DNA from: a virus
IMG/VR virus record: IMGVR_UViG_3300027805_000020
Span: 1-52,183 of that record
DNA length: 52,183 nucleotides
Reading direction: 5' to 3' (one strand)
Below the pieces are notes generated by a model. That model had not been told where the DNA came from. It was given only the letters and a program-made list of their open reading frames with translations, and did no database searches. Made by a program: the position numbers and the translations under genes. This document shows positions 35,901-43,402 of this stretch, piece by piece; positions within the stretch are counted from its first letter, which is position 1; the number at the start of each line of letters is the position of its first letter.

Positions 35901-36002
35901 CTAGTAAGACCGCATCGAAGTAAAACCGGCGCATATCATCATGAGGATGCAGACGAAACACATAAACGCAATAAAGAGCCACTCACATATTTTTTCAACC
36001 AT
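35901..36002 (-). CDS. very small membrane peptide
   Basis: A 33-residue peptide with one hydrophobic helix (residues about 9-26, Cys- and Met-rich). The ATG stands one base after the stop of the preceding gene (TAA-C-ATG), and its stop is 11 bases before the next start. G-rich sequence upstream could bind the ribosome. It fits the run of small membrane proteins here; being so short, it needs protein evidence. Confidence 0.5.
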   Translation of the reverse strand: MVEKICEWLFIAFMCFVCILMMICAGFTSMRSY

Positions 36003-36003
36003 G

Positions 36004-36198
36004 TTACCACGCCCCCAAATAAATTATTAAATCTACGAACTTCCACATTGCCAAAATGGGAATTGAGATGACTGTGAACCATAAAAGTAATCCAAAAATC
36101 CATATTAAAAAATTACATGCGATTTCCATTAGTTTTCCACCACTGTCCTTTCTTCGTCGTCTTTCAGCAAATGCTGCTTCAAGTATGTCGCCAATCAT
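36004..36198 (-). CDS. small membrane protein
   Basis: A 64-residue protein, first gene after the promoter at 36.2 kb, with the strong Shine-Dalgarno GAGAGGGG before the ATG. Charged N-terminus (E-R-R-R-R-K), then two hydrophobic segments (about 29-43 and 45-62). Function unknown. Confidence 0.65.
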   Translation of the reverse strand: MIGDILEAAFAERRRRKDSGGKLMEIACNFLIWIFGLLLWFTVISIPILAMWKFVDLIIYLGAW

Positions 36199-36212
36199 TT
36201 TTTACCCCTCTC

Positions 36213-36240
36213 ATTATAACATGGCTTTAAGCCATGTCAA
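36213..36240 (-). promoter_or_regulatory. consensus sigma-70 promoter with embedded 19-bp palindrome
   Basis: On the minus strand, TTGACA (36240-36235), a 16-base spacer and TATAAT (36218-36213) match the sigma-70 consensus at all twelve positions. The -35 begins one base after the stop of the vWA gene. The spacer and flanks hold the perfect palindrome ACATGGCTTTAAGCCATGT (36219-36237), overlapping the -35 edge and touching the -10. This suggests an operator for a dimeric repressor. It would drive the small membrane genes, Thg1, SSB and replisome genes. Function is inferred from sequence only. Confidence 0.88.
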
Positions 36241-36241
36241 G

Positions 36242-37249
36242 TTATTTCATCACCAAAATCCTCTGCTTTGGAATGACGTTCCGGTTATGCGAATTGCTTT
36301 GAACATACACCAGCCATTCGCCGTAGTCGCCAACACTCAACTTGACTTCCATGTTTGACGGAAGCCCGAGAAGCTGACGTGCATTAACGCCAGAATATGC
36401 CTTACCAGTTTTCTTGTTCTGAATGATAATATTTTTATTGGGCTGAACATGTTCATTCTTTACTAATTCATAATAAGAATTACCTCTTATGTAATTAAGA
36501 CTTGTCTTACTTTCTACAATATCTCGAATCCATAAAGCTTTTACATCCTCATTGATAACAATAGTAAAATCTTTCTTGCTCAGTTCATCTAGAACTTTAG
36601 TTACGTTGGTAGAGTTTACGTCTTTTAGGCCCGAGAAGATTGTTTGTGAAGATCTTACACCCGATTGTCTACTGCTATAGTATTGAGTCATAGATCTATC
36701 GAATGTATCTTCAACTTCTGCGATACCCTTTTTATCGGCATCCCAGCGTTCGATATTACCCTTTGGAATACCGTAAGATTCTAAATACTTACCAGCATCC
36801 ATACTGGGGACATATCCTGCAATGGTCCAATTTTCCTTCAATGACTTAATTTTTTGAAGCATAGTTTTAGCGTTAGTTGCTCTGGAACAGTTTTCGCCCC
36901 CATCAGATAGAATATAAACTATGTAGGCATGATCCCCATGAATTTCTGGCAGTAATTCTAATTCACAAACAGCCTGATTTAAGCAGTCTAATAATGCGGT
37001 AGATCCACTTGCTTTAAATTTACCTAAATCTATGGGCCGAGTAACATCTGTATCGTATACCACACACTCGGGCTTGTCATCGAAAGTATAAATTGATATT
37101 CGCGTTTCCTGATTAAAGTCAAGACTCATCTTGCGTAAAAATTCAATTCTTTGTTGTAGCACTTTTTGCATATCGCCTATGATACTATGCATAGATCCAG
37201 ATGTATCTAGAAGAATAGCTACGTGATTTTTTAATAATTGTTTTGTCAT
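36242..37249 (-). CDS. von Willebrand factor A domain protein
   Basis: A 335-residue protein. The vWA metal-ion site is complete: D15-T-S-G-S-M (D-x-S-x-S), S-G-S-T-A-L near 82 and L-S-D-G-G-E-N near 115. The last 70 residues form a second small domain (K-T-G-K-A-Y-S-G-V-N-A-R) with the feel of a conserved phage domain. A role in protein assembly through metal-mediated contacts is likely; the partner is unknown. It is the last gene before the promoter of the next operon. Confidence 0.85.
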   Translation of the reverse strand: MTKQLLKNHVAILLDTSGSMHSIIGDMQKVLQQRIEFLRKMSLDFNQETRISIYTFDDKPECVVYDTDVTRPIDLGKFKASGSTALLDCLNQAVCELELLPEIHGDHAYIVYILSDGGENCSRATNAKTMLQKIKSLKENWTIAGYVPSMDAGKYLESYGIPKGNIERWDADKKGIAEVEDTFDRSMTQYYSSRQSGVRSSQTIFSGLKDVNSTNVTKVLDELSKKDFTIVINEDVKALWIRDIVESKTSLNYIRGNSYYELVKNEHVQPNKNIIIQNKKTGKAYSGVNARQLLGLPSNMEVKLSVGDYGEWLVYVQSNSHNRNVIPKQRILVMK

Positions 37250-37258
37250 TTTATTTCC

Positions 37259-37627
37259 TTAGTAATTTGAATTGTATAAATTGTTTAGTTGTAGTTTTTG
37301 TTCCTCAGTAGGCTCTGAGTGCTGTTCAAATACTGATATCAAAAATGTCATTAAGTTTTTATAATATTCAGAAAAATCTTTTTTGTATAAAAATACATGA
37401 ATTGTATAATAATTAGAGCCAAAAACTAAATTTAAGCTAGGGCCATCGCACTGATCGCAGTATAAGTTAACAAAAAATACATCTTTAATTTGTAATATAT
37501 TTCGAATTGCAACACACATGCCCGCGAGAAATAACTTTATATCCTCAGAAGCTTCTCCGTTACACTGTATTTCCCGCATAACGAGCGTTGAATCTTGAAA
37601 AAATATGTACGACTTAGGCTTTTTCAT
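37259..37627 (-). CDS. hypothetical protein
   Basis: A 122-residue protein, not recognised. Hydrophobic strands alternate with charged turns; Y-C-D-Q-C-D is the only Cys cluster. It overlaps the 3' end of the nadV C-terminal gene by 14 bases, so it is co-expressed with NAD salvage and the vWA protein. Confidence 0.6.
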   Translation of the reverse strand: MKKPKSYIFFQDSTLVMREIQCNGEASEDIKLFLAGMCVAIRNILQIKDVFFVNLYCDQCDGPSLNLVFGSNYYTIHVFLYKKDFSEYYKNLMTFLISVFEQHSEPTEEQKLQLNNLYNSNY

Positions 37628-38426
37628 TTTCTAACCTTTGTTTAATAGCGGCAAATGATTCTACTATGTAATTTCCATTGCAGAAAACTGTAGTAAGTAA
37701 CGATTCGTCGCGTTCTTCTTCCTCGGTACGTCTATCCTTTAGGTAAAGCTTGCCCTTTTCGTCTCTCTTGACGCATAATAGCCCGCGAGCAGATTTCTTG
37801 GTTCCATCGTCAGTTATGGGATCTTTAAAAATCTCACGCTTTTCAAGAACTTCATTTTCCATAACTTCGCAGTATGTACTCTTAACTGCGATACCTAATG
37901 TATCTCTAGTATTATAGTTATATGTGTAACTACCGATTCCAAATACTACATTAGTGCTAGCAAAGCCTTTAGCTTCAAGTCTTGCACAAATTCGCTCGGC
38001 CCTATCAAGAGTAATGCTGTCGCCGTAGATAACTCCAATGTGAGGGTCTAGCACCTTATAACCTTTTTCGTTTACAGTTCCGCCGAATACGCCCCAAAGA
38101 AGTTCCACAACACCCTTGGCTTCGTTATCATTTGGTTTAACACTGTCTCTGTACCCATTATAACCTAAAGACGACCACTCTTTACCACAAAGGATATCTA
38201 CAGGGTCTCCGCTGTCAGGTCTAATCACCAGCTTGCCATTGCGAGCCATGATTTTATCTTTAAGCTGCGGCAATATTTCCGTACAAATCTTAAAAAGATC
38301 AAAAGTATCACTAACTAATGATAGTATACCATCAGGGAATTGTTCTAATAGTCTAGTATAAGAAGCTAATTCGTTAGTTTTTACAATTTTGACTTTTCTT
38401 TTTCTTTTTTCAATAACTGTTTTCAT
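37614..38426 (-). CDS. nadV: nicotinamide phosphoribosyltransferase, C-terminal half
   Basis: A 270-residue C-terminal part of NAMPT. V-S-D-T-F-D-L-F near 38-45 and V-I-R-P-D-S-G-D-P near 70-78 are the substrate and phosphate-binding motifs; Y-G-D-S-I-T-L-D near 150 is also typical. The start ATG overlaps the stop of the homing endonuclease (ATGA), so it can be translated by coupling. The frame is the same as in the N-terminal half, and joining both at their shared ATG recreates a continuous NAMPT. A separate GTG start three codons earlier is possible. NAMPT makes NMN from nicotinamide and PRPP. Confidence 0.9.
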   Translation of the reverse strand: MKTVIEKRKRKVKIVKTNELASYTRLLEQFPDGILSLVSDTFDLFKICTEILPQLKDKIMARNGKLVIRPDSGDPVDILCGKEWSSLGYNGYRDSVKPNDNEAKGVVELLWGVFGGTVNEKGYKVLDPHIGVIYGDSITLDRAERICARLEAKGFASTNVVFGIGSYTYNYNTRDTLGIAVKSTYCEVMENEVLEKREIFKDPITDDGTKKSARGLLCVKRDEKGKLYLKDRRTEEEERDESLLTTVFCNGNYIVESFAAIKQRLENEKA

Positions 38427-39172
38427 ATTTTCCACTTTCTTTCTAGTGATGGTATTTTATTACTAATAATAAAATCTTTTAAAAATTTATATCTATTTAT
38501 TCCATGTAAACAAACTTGTGTATTTTTTCTTTTATTGTAAGAAACTGTAAATTTTAATATTGAAAAATCATCTACTAATTTATTACAAAAATTATTTAAT
38601 ACATTAAACCAGTTTTCGTGAACTATTATTCTTATAGATTGGAATGATCCTTTTCTATAAGAAATAGAGCCGTCTCCATCTATAAATCCAATTAAAAAAG
38701 CAATTCTTTCTTCTTTATTTTGAAGAAAATCAAAATTATCTGGTGGATTGTATGTCTTTTTTTTCTTAATTCCTAGTTTATGCTTTAACTTTTCAGAGTT
38801 AATAATATCCATATTAGTTAGTCTAACCATATTTTTGCTTCGCAGATATTGTATATCTTTGTCTATATAATTAGATATTTTTAATAAATGTTTTTTATCT
38901 TGTTCATGCAGTTGAATAACTAACTCTCCTCTATCTGAAATATGACCATCTGATAAAATGAAGCCCCACCAATAACAATTAAATAGTGTATTTGGTAATA
39001 GTAAAGAAATTTTTGAATTTCTAAGTTTTTTTCTACATAATCCAAGTTTTTTAGCTTTATCTTTTATTGATGACCAGCTATGAGGATTTAACAATGTTAA
39101 TAACTCATCTTTGCTACTCTGATGATATTGATCTTTTAAAATCTGCATTTCTTGTTCGGTGTATTTTTTCAT
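38423..39172 (-). CDS. LAGLIDADG homing endonuclease inserted in nadV
   Basis: A 249-residue homing endonuclease with two LAGLIDADG-type motifs, W-G-F-I-L-S-D-G-H-I near 69-78 and L-I-G-F-I-D-G-D-G-S-I near 160, so it can act as a monomer. The N-terminal 50 residues (S-W-S-S-I-K-D-K-A-K-K-L-G-L) are a small helix-turn-helix of the kind seen in such enzymes. AAGGA lies before the ATG. Only about 50 bases of the insert are non-coding, too few for a group I intron core. It splits the NAMPT gene in two. Confidence 0.88.
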   Translation of the reverse strand: MKKYTEQEMQILKDQYHQSSKDELLTLLNPHSWSSIKDKAKKLGLCRKKLRNSKISLLLPNTLFNCYWWGFILSDGHISDRGELVIQLHEQDKKHLLKISNYIDKDIQYLRSKNMVRLTNMDIINSEKLKHKLGIKKKKTYNPPDNFDFLQNKEERIAFLIGFIDGDGSISYRKGSFQSIRIIVHENWFNVLNNFCNKLVDDFSILKFTVSYNKRKNTQVCLHGINRYKFLKDFIISNKIPSLERKWKI

Positions 39173-39218
39173 TAGTTTTTCCTTAAATTTATAATACACC
39201 AGAAATCAAAACATAATG

Positions 39219-40052
39219 TTACATAAATATTTCTTTTTCTGAAATTTTTTCTCCAGAATCATTATAAATTACTTCTACAGAGTATTCTACTTCTATTTCT
39301 TCTTCGTAATAATCAGCATTAGCACACATAATTGAATGCTCCGAAGCCGGTACGCTAGAACCAACTAATTCTTCTTCGATGTTTGCATCGTAATATTCCT
39401 CCAGCATTAATACCGCAGGAATAGTATCAGTGCCCGTAAACGATAGTAAGTGTCCAGCCTGATTAAGTGTAGACTCCATACTGCTTCGGCCACGCATAGC
39501 AAAATCGTGTCCTTGCCATTGCACGAAAGATGGATCGCCGGTTTTTTCGGCCCACTTATTTAGTAGCTTGCGGTACATATGGGCAATAGTTGCTACTGTT
39601 GTCATATCCCAAATAACCGTTGACATTTGAGTTTCTAGAAAGTTGACAAGCCAAGCAAAGTCCGGGTGAGTATTTGTAATAGTAAAAAAAGGAACTTTCT
39701 CGGGAACAAGAGTGCCCTCGGGCAATGCCTTAATTTCTATTGGTAGATATTGAAGCTTATACAGCTTTTCCATGTGTTCAGTGTCTATATCAATAAAACT
39801 AAAGTGCTTATGAAAACGCTTGTACTCGGTCAAAACTTCTTCCAGCGGCCTATCGAAGAAATTAGTTCTCCATTGCCTGACAAGATATTCTTGAATGTAA
39901 TATTGTAGCCCGAACCATACTGCTCTATCACAACCTAAACGCTTAAAGCTTCTAGGAGTCATGTTGCTGCTGAGCTTAATCATGCCCTTGGGGTACATCC
40001 AAGGATGGAATTGTTTATAGCTGTCGGACATCAAAATTGGTAAAATTTTCAT
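39219..40052 (-). CDS. nadV: nicotinamide phosphoribosyltransferase, N-terminal half
   Basis: A 277-residue N-terminal part of NAMPT: I-L-M-S-D-S-Y-K at the start, W-Q-G-H-D-F-A-M-R-G-R-S-S near 180-192 and S-V-P-A-S-E-H-S near 237. The last 30 residues run into an acidic strand pair and then stop one codon after ATG, exactly where the homing endonuclease insert begins. GAGG lies 7 bases before the chosen ATG; an upstream in-frame ATG lacks one. Active-site residues are divided between the two halves, so activity requires both polypeptides to assemble. Confidence 0.9.
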   Translation of the reverse strand: MKILPILMSDSYKQFHPWMYPKGMIKLSSNMTPRSFKRLGCDRAVWFGLQYYIQEYLVRQWRTNFFDRPLEEVLTEYKRFHKHFSFIDIDTEHMEKLYKLQYLPIEIKALPEGTLVPEKVPFFTITNTHPDFAWLVNFLETQMSTVIWDMTTVATIAHMYRKLLNKWAEKTGDPSFVQWQGHDFAMRGRSSMESTLNQAGHLLSFTGTDTIPAVLMLEEYYDANIEEELVGSSVPASEHSIMCANADYYEEEIEVEYSVEVIYNDSGEKISEKEIFM

Positions 40053-40167
40053 CTTTTCCTCATAAAGTGTGTGTAATATAGCGGTAACACAAATTTTCAT
40101 ACAAAGGGAGTCATTACGCTATGTTGACTATAGAACAAAAAAAACACTGTCGAAATTGTTGAGTTTC

Positions 40168-40195
40168 ATTATATCACAAAAAATCGATCTGTCAA
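40168..40195 (-). promoter_or_regulatory. consensus sigma-70 promoter for the nadV operon
   Basis: On the minus strand TTGACA (40195-40190), 16-base spacer, TATAAT (40173-40168): twelve of twelve consensus bases. The first downstream gene is nadV, about 110 bases away. The leader between is about 105 bases long and holds no clear riboswitch or hairpin. The sequence AATTTTGCAAAATT lies just upstream of the -35 (40210-40223), a possible operator. Confidence 0.87.
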
Positions 40196-40221
40196 GCAAG
40201 TTCGGAATTAATTTTGCAAAA

Positions 40222-40596
40222 TTACCAACTTATAGTTACGTCGTCACTAGCCAGTTCGGTCTCATAGCCTTTATCTTTAAAGTGTTCAAGGACCGCAACA
40301 ATATGTTTAGAGTTAACAATATGTGATTCTCTTGTCCACCAGTCGCTATAACCTATTTCTGCTCTTGCGTTTATTTTGTCCATACAATAATCTATAATGC
40401 ACTGTTTAGTTTTTGCATTCATTTCCGAAGCCGTTGGGGTATCGCAAGAAACGGCTGACGGTTCGGCAGGTAGGCACTCGCTTGTTGGAATGAACAATGC
40501 CACAGGACCGCTGAACCAAATCTGAATCCTATCTCCTTCGGTTCTTCCGGCTGTAGCCCGTACCAAAATAGTATCACCAACTTTAAAATTACTCAT
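40222..40596 (-). CDS. hypothetical protein
   Basis: A 124-residue protein; AAAGGA before the ATG supports this start. The N-terminal F-K-V-G-D-T-I-L-V-R has the look of an SH3-like barrel strand. The rest is helical and unrecognised. Its stop lies just upstream of the nadV promoter. Confidence 0.6.
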   Translation of the reverse strand: MSNFKVGDTILVRATAGRTEGDRIQIWFSGPVALFIPTSECLPAEPSAVSCDTPTASEMNAKTKQCIIDYCMDKINARAEIGYSDWWTRESHIVNSKHIVAVLEHFKDKGYETELASDDVTISW

Positions 40597-41020
40597 TTTT
40601 TTCCTTTGTGTATTCTCCAATAAATTCTAACTCAAATACTGAGTCATTGAATAGTTCAAGCAATTGCCTTTCTTTAGTTTCAGGGGTGCTTTTCACCGAA
40701 TCATTTATTTTCATAGCATCAAAAGCAAGTTCCGAATTACTTAAACATGTAGTCAGCGACTCTTTTGTTAAAGCCCGAACGCCACTTGACCGCATTGCTT
40801 TATTTGGGTCGATGACATGTTGGTTAAGACAGCCACTGGGAGCACTTATATCCAACAAATTTTTCTTCGCCACTTTTGATGCAGCCATGCAAAATCCCAA
40901 GCAGCACATATAGCCTTCTTTATTCAAGAGTGCCGTTCTGCCCTCCCCTGTTCGGTTAGTGGAATTTAATCCAGTTCGCCACTTAGACCTGTCAATCGTT
41001 ACTTTGATTTTCCGTTTCAT
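40589..41020 (-). CDS. conserved phage-type hypothetical protein
   Basis: A 143-residue protein. I-D-R-S-K-W-R at the N-terminus, G-E-G-R-T-A-L-L, then G-Y-M-C-C-L-G-F is a pattern I have seen in small uncharacterised phage proteins, function unknown. The ATG is chosen over a TTG two codons earlier. Overlaps both neighbours. Confidence 0.65.
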   Translation of the reverse strand: MKRKIKVTIDRSKWRTGLNSTNRTGEGRTALLNKEGYMCCLGFCMAASKVAKKNLLDISAPSGCLNQHVIDPNKAMRSSGVRALTKESLTTCLSNSELAFDAMKINDSVKSTPETKERQLLELFNDSVFELEFIGEYTKEKNE

Positions 41021-41390
41021 CTTCAATTTTTCCTTTCAGTAGTAGATTATTCAAGTTTTCGATAAATTCTTGCTTGCGGTAAAATTTAACCTTTCCATTG
41101 GGATCAGTCAATTTATAACGTAACAATGAAACCATTCTAACATAAAAAAATCCGTTATTTGTATAAATAGCAACACTATGAGGAGTATCGCTAAGAACAA
41201 CTTTATTAGCTGTTATGGATTTTATAAACCCTGCAAGCTTTTTAGCCGTTGCCTCATTCACGTAATCATAAATGCAAGTGCCAACAGCACTCGTAATATT
41301 ATCAAGTAATGCCTCGGCGTTATAATCGGCAGATTTAGAAGTAACGCACAGCGTAATCTCAAAATTATCGTCTACAATTTTCTTTTTCAT
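40992..41390 (-). CDS. hypothetical protein
   Basis: A 132-residue unrecognised protein, the first gene after the promoter at 41.4 kb. AGGAGAG lies 5 bases before the ATG, within the right arm of an inverted repeat that also encloses the -10 box. Mixed alpha/beta composition with no motif. Confidence 0.6.
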   Translation of the reverse strand: MKKKIVDDNFEITLCVTSKSADYNAEALLDNITSAVGTCIYDYVNEATAKKLAGFIKSITANKVVLSDTPHSVAIYTNNGFFYVRMVSLLRYKLTDPNGKVKFYRKQEFIENLNNLLLKGKIEDETENQSND

Positions 41391-41407
41391 TTTTCTCTCC
41401 TGCCTTG

Positions 41408-41435
41408 ATTATAGCACAGGAGAGAGTTTTGTCAA
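41408..41435 (-). promoter_or_regulatory. consensus sigma-70 promoter inside inverted repeat
   Basis: On the minus strand TTGACA (41435-41430), 16-base spacer, TATAAT (41413-41408), twelve of twelve consensus bases. The 9-bp inverted repeat TCTCTCCTG (41394-41402) and CAGGAGAGA (41417-41425) brackets the -10, and one arm covers the Shine-Dalgarno, so it may act as an operator at the DNA level. A further repeat, AGCTGG (41435-41440) and CCAGCT (41456-41461), begins just upstream of the -35 and reaches the end of the preceding gene. Confidence 0.86.
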
Positions 41436-41452
41436 GCTGGTTCTGGAAATAA

Positions 41453-42187
41453 TTACCAGCTACGACATGCCCAATAACGGGCCTTCCATTTTGGGCCGGG
41501 ATCAGTATCGCATTTGTGTCTTGCCCGAAATGACTTACGCCTCTCCGGTATATGTTTTTTTATAGATCTCTCTGGATCACCAAACCGGACAATAACAACA
41601 TTACCGCTTTCATTTTTAGTATAAACAGCAAATTTCTTTGGGCCGTTTGAAGTTCTAAAAGGTTTATTCAAAGTTACTTTACGCCCCTGATATTCAGCGG
41701 CCATAGCTTCTTCATTTAATTCCTCAGAAATTTCTTCTTCGTTTTCATACCACTCATTTAAATCCTCCATGCAAGTTCCGGGGATATAAAAAGTGTCACC
41801 GTCTTTTGTCGTGTGCGTAAATATACTGTTCAAGCCGATCTTTTTTGCCATATCAAGAGCGGTTTGTTCCTCCCTAAAGAAAAATTCAATCACCGATGCT
41901 TTTGCTCTTGACTGTGCCTTTTTCCATGCTTTAGGATCTGGCCTATCTTTTTCGCCGGGCTTAGCGGGTTTATAGTTTTTACCTTCTCTTTCTTTCTTCT
42001 TTCTTATATTCTCCCAAAGGGAAGCTACACTTACTTCTTCTTCTTCGTCGTCTTTGTCAAATTCTTCAAGTGTTACATACTCGTATTCATGCGGAATGAA
42101 AAATTCATAATCAACTTCTTCGGTAGTTCCAAGCATTGCTTCACTATAAGAATCATCTAGCCTGCATAAAATATCTTTTTTTGTCAT
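41453..42187 (-). CDS. protein with conserved phage C-terminal domain
   Basis: A 244-residue protein with an acidic N-terminal third (D-K-D-D-E-E-E-E-E-V), a Lys-rich central part (P-D-P-K-A-W-K-K-A-Q) and a C-terminal 75-residue domain: K-K-F-A-V-Y, R-F-G-D-P, E-R-R-K-S-F-R-A-R-H-x-C and K-A-R-Y-W-A-C-R-S-W. From memory, that C-terminal domain recurs in phage genomes fused to varied partners, often near head genes; I cannot name it. Here it is outside the structural block, so it may be a shared assembly or modification tag. Confidence 0.7.
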   Translation of the reverse strand: MTKKDILCRLDDSYSEAMLGTTEEVDYEFFIPHEYEYVTLEEFDKDDEEEEVSVASLWENIRKKKEREGKNYKPAKPGEKDRPDPKAWKKAQSRAKASVIEFFFREEQTALDMAKKIGLNSIFTHTTKDGDTFYIPGTCMEDLNEWYENEEEISEELNEEAMAAEYQGRKVTLNKPFRTSNGPKKFAVYTKNESGNVVIVRFGDPERSIKKHIPERRKSFRARHKCDTDPGPKWKARYWACRSW

Positions 42188-42190
42188 TTT

Positions 42191-42907
42191 CTACTCATAA
42201 AATAATGTGCGTTTTTGGTCTATACCGCAATAATGAGTAAACGCCTTAACTTCCCCAGTATTGCTTTCAGTAATATTGCCGAAAAATTCATGCTTTAAGT
42301 GCGGCATTGCCAACTCAATGATAGATTCATCGGTCGGAAAATATCCATGTACTGATTTATACCCATAAATAATACTCATGGGTAAATCAAGCATGGTTTC
42401 GTGTATTACTTTTGCGGCTTTTTTATTAATTACAAACATCGCCGAGTTAATTTTGTGATAAAGCTTTACTTCGTCACCAAACATAAACTCGTAAAAGTCA
42501 TACTTTTTCTTACTGAATTCATCAAAGGTATGATAGTGTAGAGGTAAAAAATTGTCATAGACTATAGCTATCTCGGGCTGTTCGGGATTATTGGCATATA
42601 ATTCCAGCGGGTCTACTTTATATGCTAGCCCCCTGTTTATTACTACGTCGGAATCTATCCACAGCATTTTATCGTACCGATCATTAGTCGCAAATCTTAT
42701 TACTGCATCAAGCTTTAGCCAAGTCCCGTGTTCCCATACATAATCTAAAGTATTATAAATATGATCTTTTTTTATTTCTATATCAGCCCCTAAAAAGTCG
42801 GCATATTCTTTGTAGTCTGCATACAATTCATTTCTGCGGGAATATTCTTTATCATATGGATATAATCCCGTCAGGACATGCCCGGAAACAATTAGTTTTT
42901 TCGACAT
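42191..42907 (-). CDS. GT-A glycosyltransferase (GT8/GT34-like)
   Basis: A 238-residue glycosyltransferase with K-M-L-W-I-D-S-D-V-V at 80-89 (the D-x-D metal motif, Asp85 and Asp87) and N-S-A-M-F-V-I near 150. D-E-S near residue 205 fits the catalytic acid end of such enzymes. Donor and acceptor unknown. It shares a 42-46 kb group with FkbM methyltransferase, another GT-A enzyme and a thioesterase. Confidence 0.83.
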   Translation of the reverse strand: MSKKLIVSGHVLTGLYPYDKEYSRRNELYADYKEYADFLGADIEIKKDHIYNTLDYVWEHGTWLKLDAVIRFATNDRYDKMLWIDSDVVINRGLAYKVDPLELYANNPEQPEIAIVYDNFLPLHYHTFDEFSKKKYDFYEFMFGDEVKLYHKINSAMFVINKKAAKVIHETMLDLPMSIIYGYKSVHGYFPTDESIIELAMPHLKHEFFGNITESNTGEVKAFTHYCGIDQKRTLFYE

Positions 42908-43029
42908 TTTTTAATTCCCCCACGGCATTTATTGCAAAAACAAACGAGCTTATCCATAATAAGCCCGAATGCAATTGTAACCACCAGTATTATCATTTCT
43001 ATCGAGAATCCGCATATGCAAGCAATCAT
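42892..43029 (-). CDS. small Cys-rich membrane protein
   Basis: A 45-residue peptide that starts in an ATGA overlap with the previous gene and ends inside the next. One hydrophobic helix (about 12-25), preceded by C-I-C and followed by C-F-C-N-K-C and K-C, all on one side. The Cys group could bind metal. Too short for homology by eye. Confidence 0.55.
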   Translation of the reverse strand: MIACICGFSIEMIILVVTIAFGLIMDKLVCFCNKCRGGIKKCRKN

Positions 43030-43400
43030 TTTTGAAACCTTTTTTCGAACGGATTAAAAACTGTCGATCTTTTTTTACTGGAAAGAAGAAAAGAATCTAA
43101 AAGTCCGAAATCATTCATAGAAAAAATACTTCCTAATCTAAACCCTCTGCCCATTCTTCCTATTCCTAGTGGTTCACACCATTCTCTGTCGGATGGATCA
43201 TAAGTTACAAATTTTTCTCTAGGAAACATATATCCATTAGGTTCATCTATTGTTTCGGTACATAAAAAATTATCTATTATTAATTCATGACCATGTAATT
43301 TCATAGCTACTTGGCTTATATGAACTTTTATATTATATTTATCATAATTAGTATTAAGATAATCCCAAGTAGACTGATGCATAATCAATTTAGTTCTCAT
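43026..43400 (-). CDS. hypothetical protein
   Basis: A 124-residue protein not recognised; a longer start would overlap far into the SLOG gene, so the ATG 2 bases after that stop is used. Short motif G-R-M-G-R-G-F-R near residue 85. Basic C-terminus. Confidence 0.6.
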   Translation of the reverse strand: MRTKLIMHQSTWDYLNTNYDKYNIKVHISQVAMKLHGHELIIDNFLCTETIDEPNGYMFPREKFVTYDPSDREWCEPLGIGRMGRGFRLGSIFSMNDFGLLDSFLLSSKKRSTVFNPFEKRFQK

Positions 43401-43402
43401 AA

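Noticed and set aside
38423-39221. nadV insert as a group I intron or intein
   Set aside because: Stop codons and a shifted frame rule out an intein. Only about 50 bases of the insert are outside the endonuclease gene, too few for an intron core.
40052-40100. Longer nadV start or leader peptide from the upstream ATG
   Set aside because: No Shine-Dalgarno there; GAGG sits before the later ATG, and that start gives the normal NAMPT N-terminus.
40069-40326. Plus-strand 85-codon frame across the nadV promoter
   Set aside because: It is opposite a real promoter and the end of a gene, with no ribosome site or protein character.
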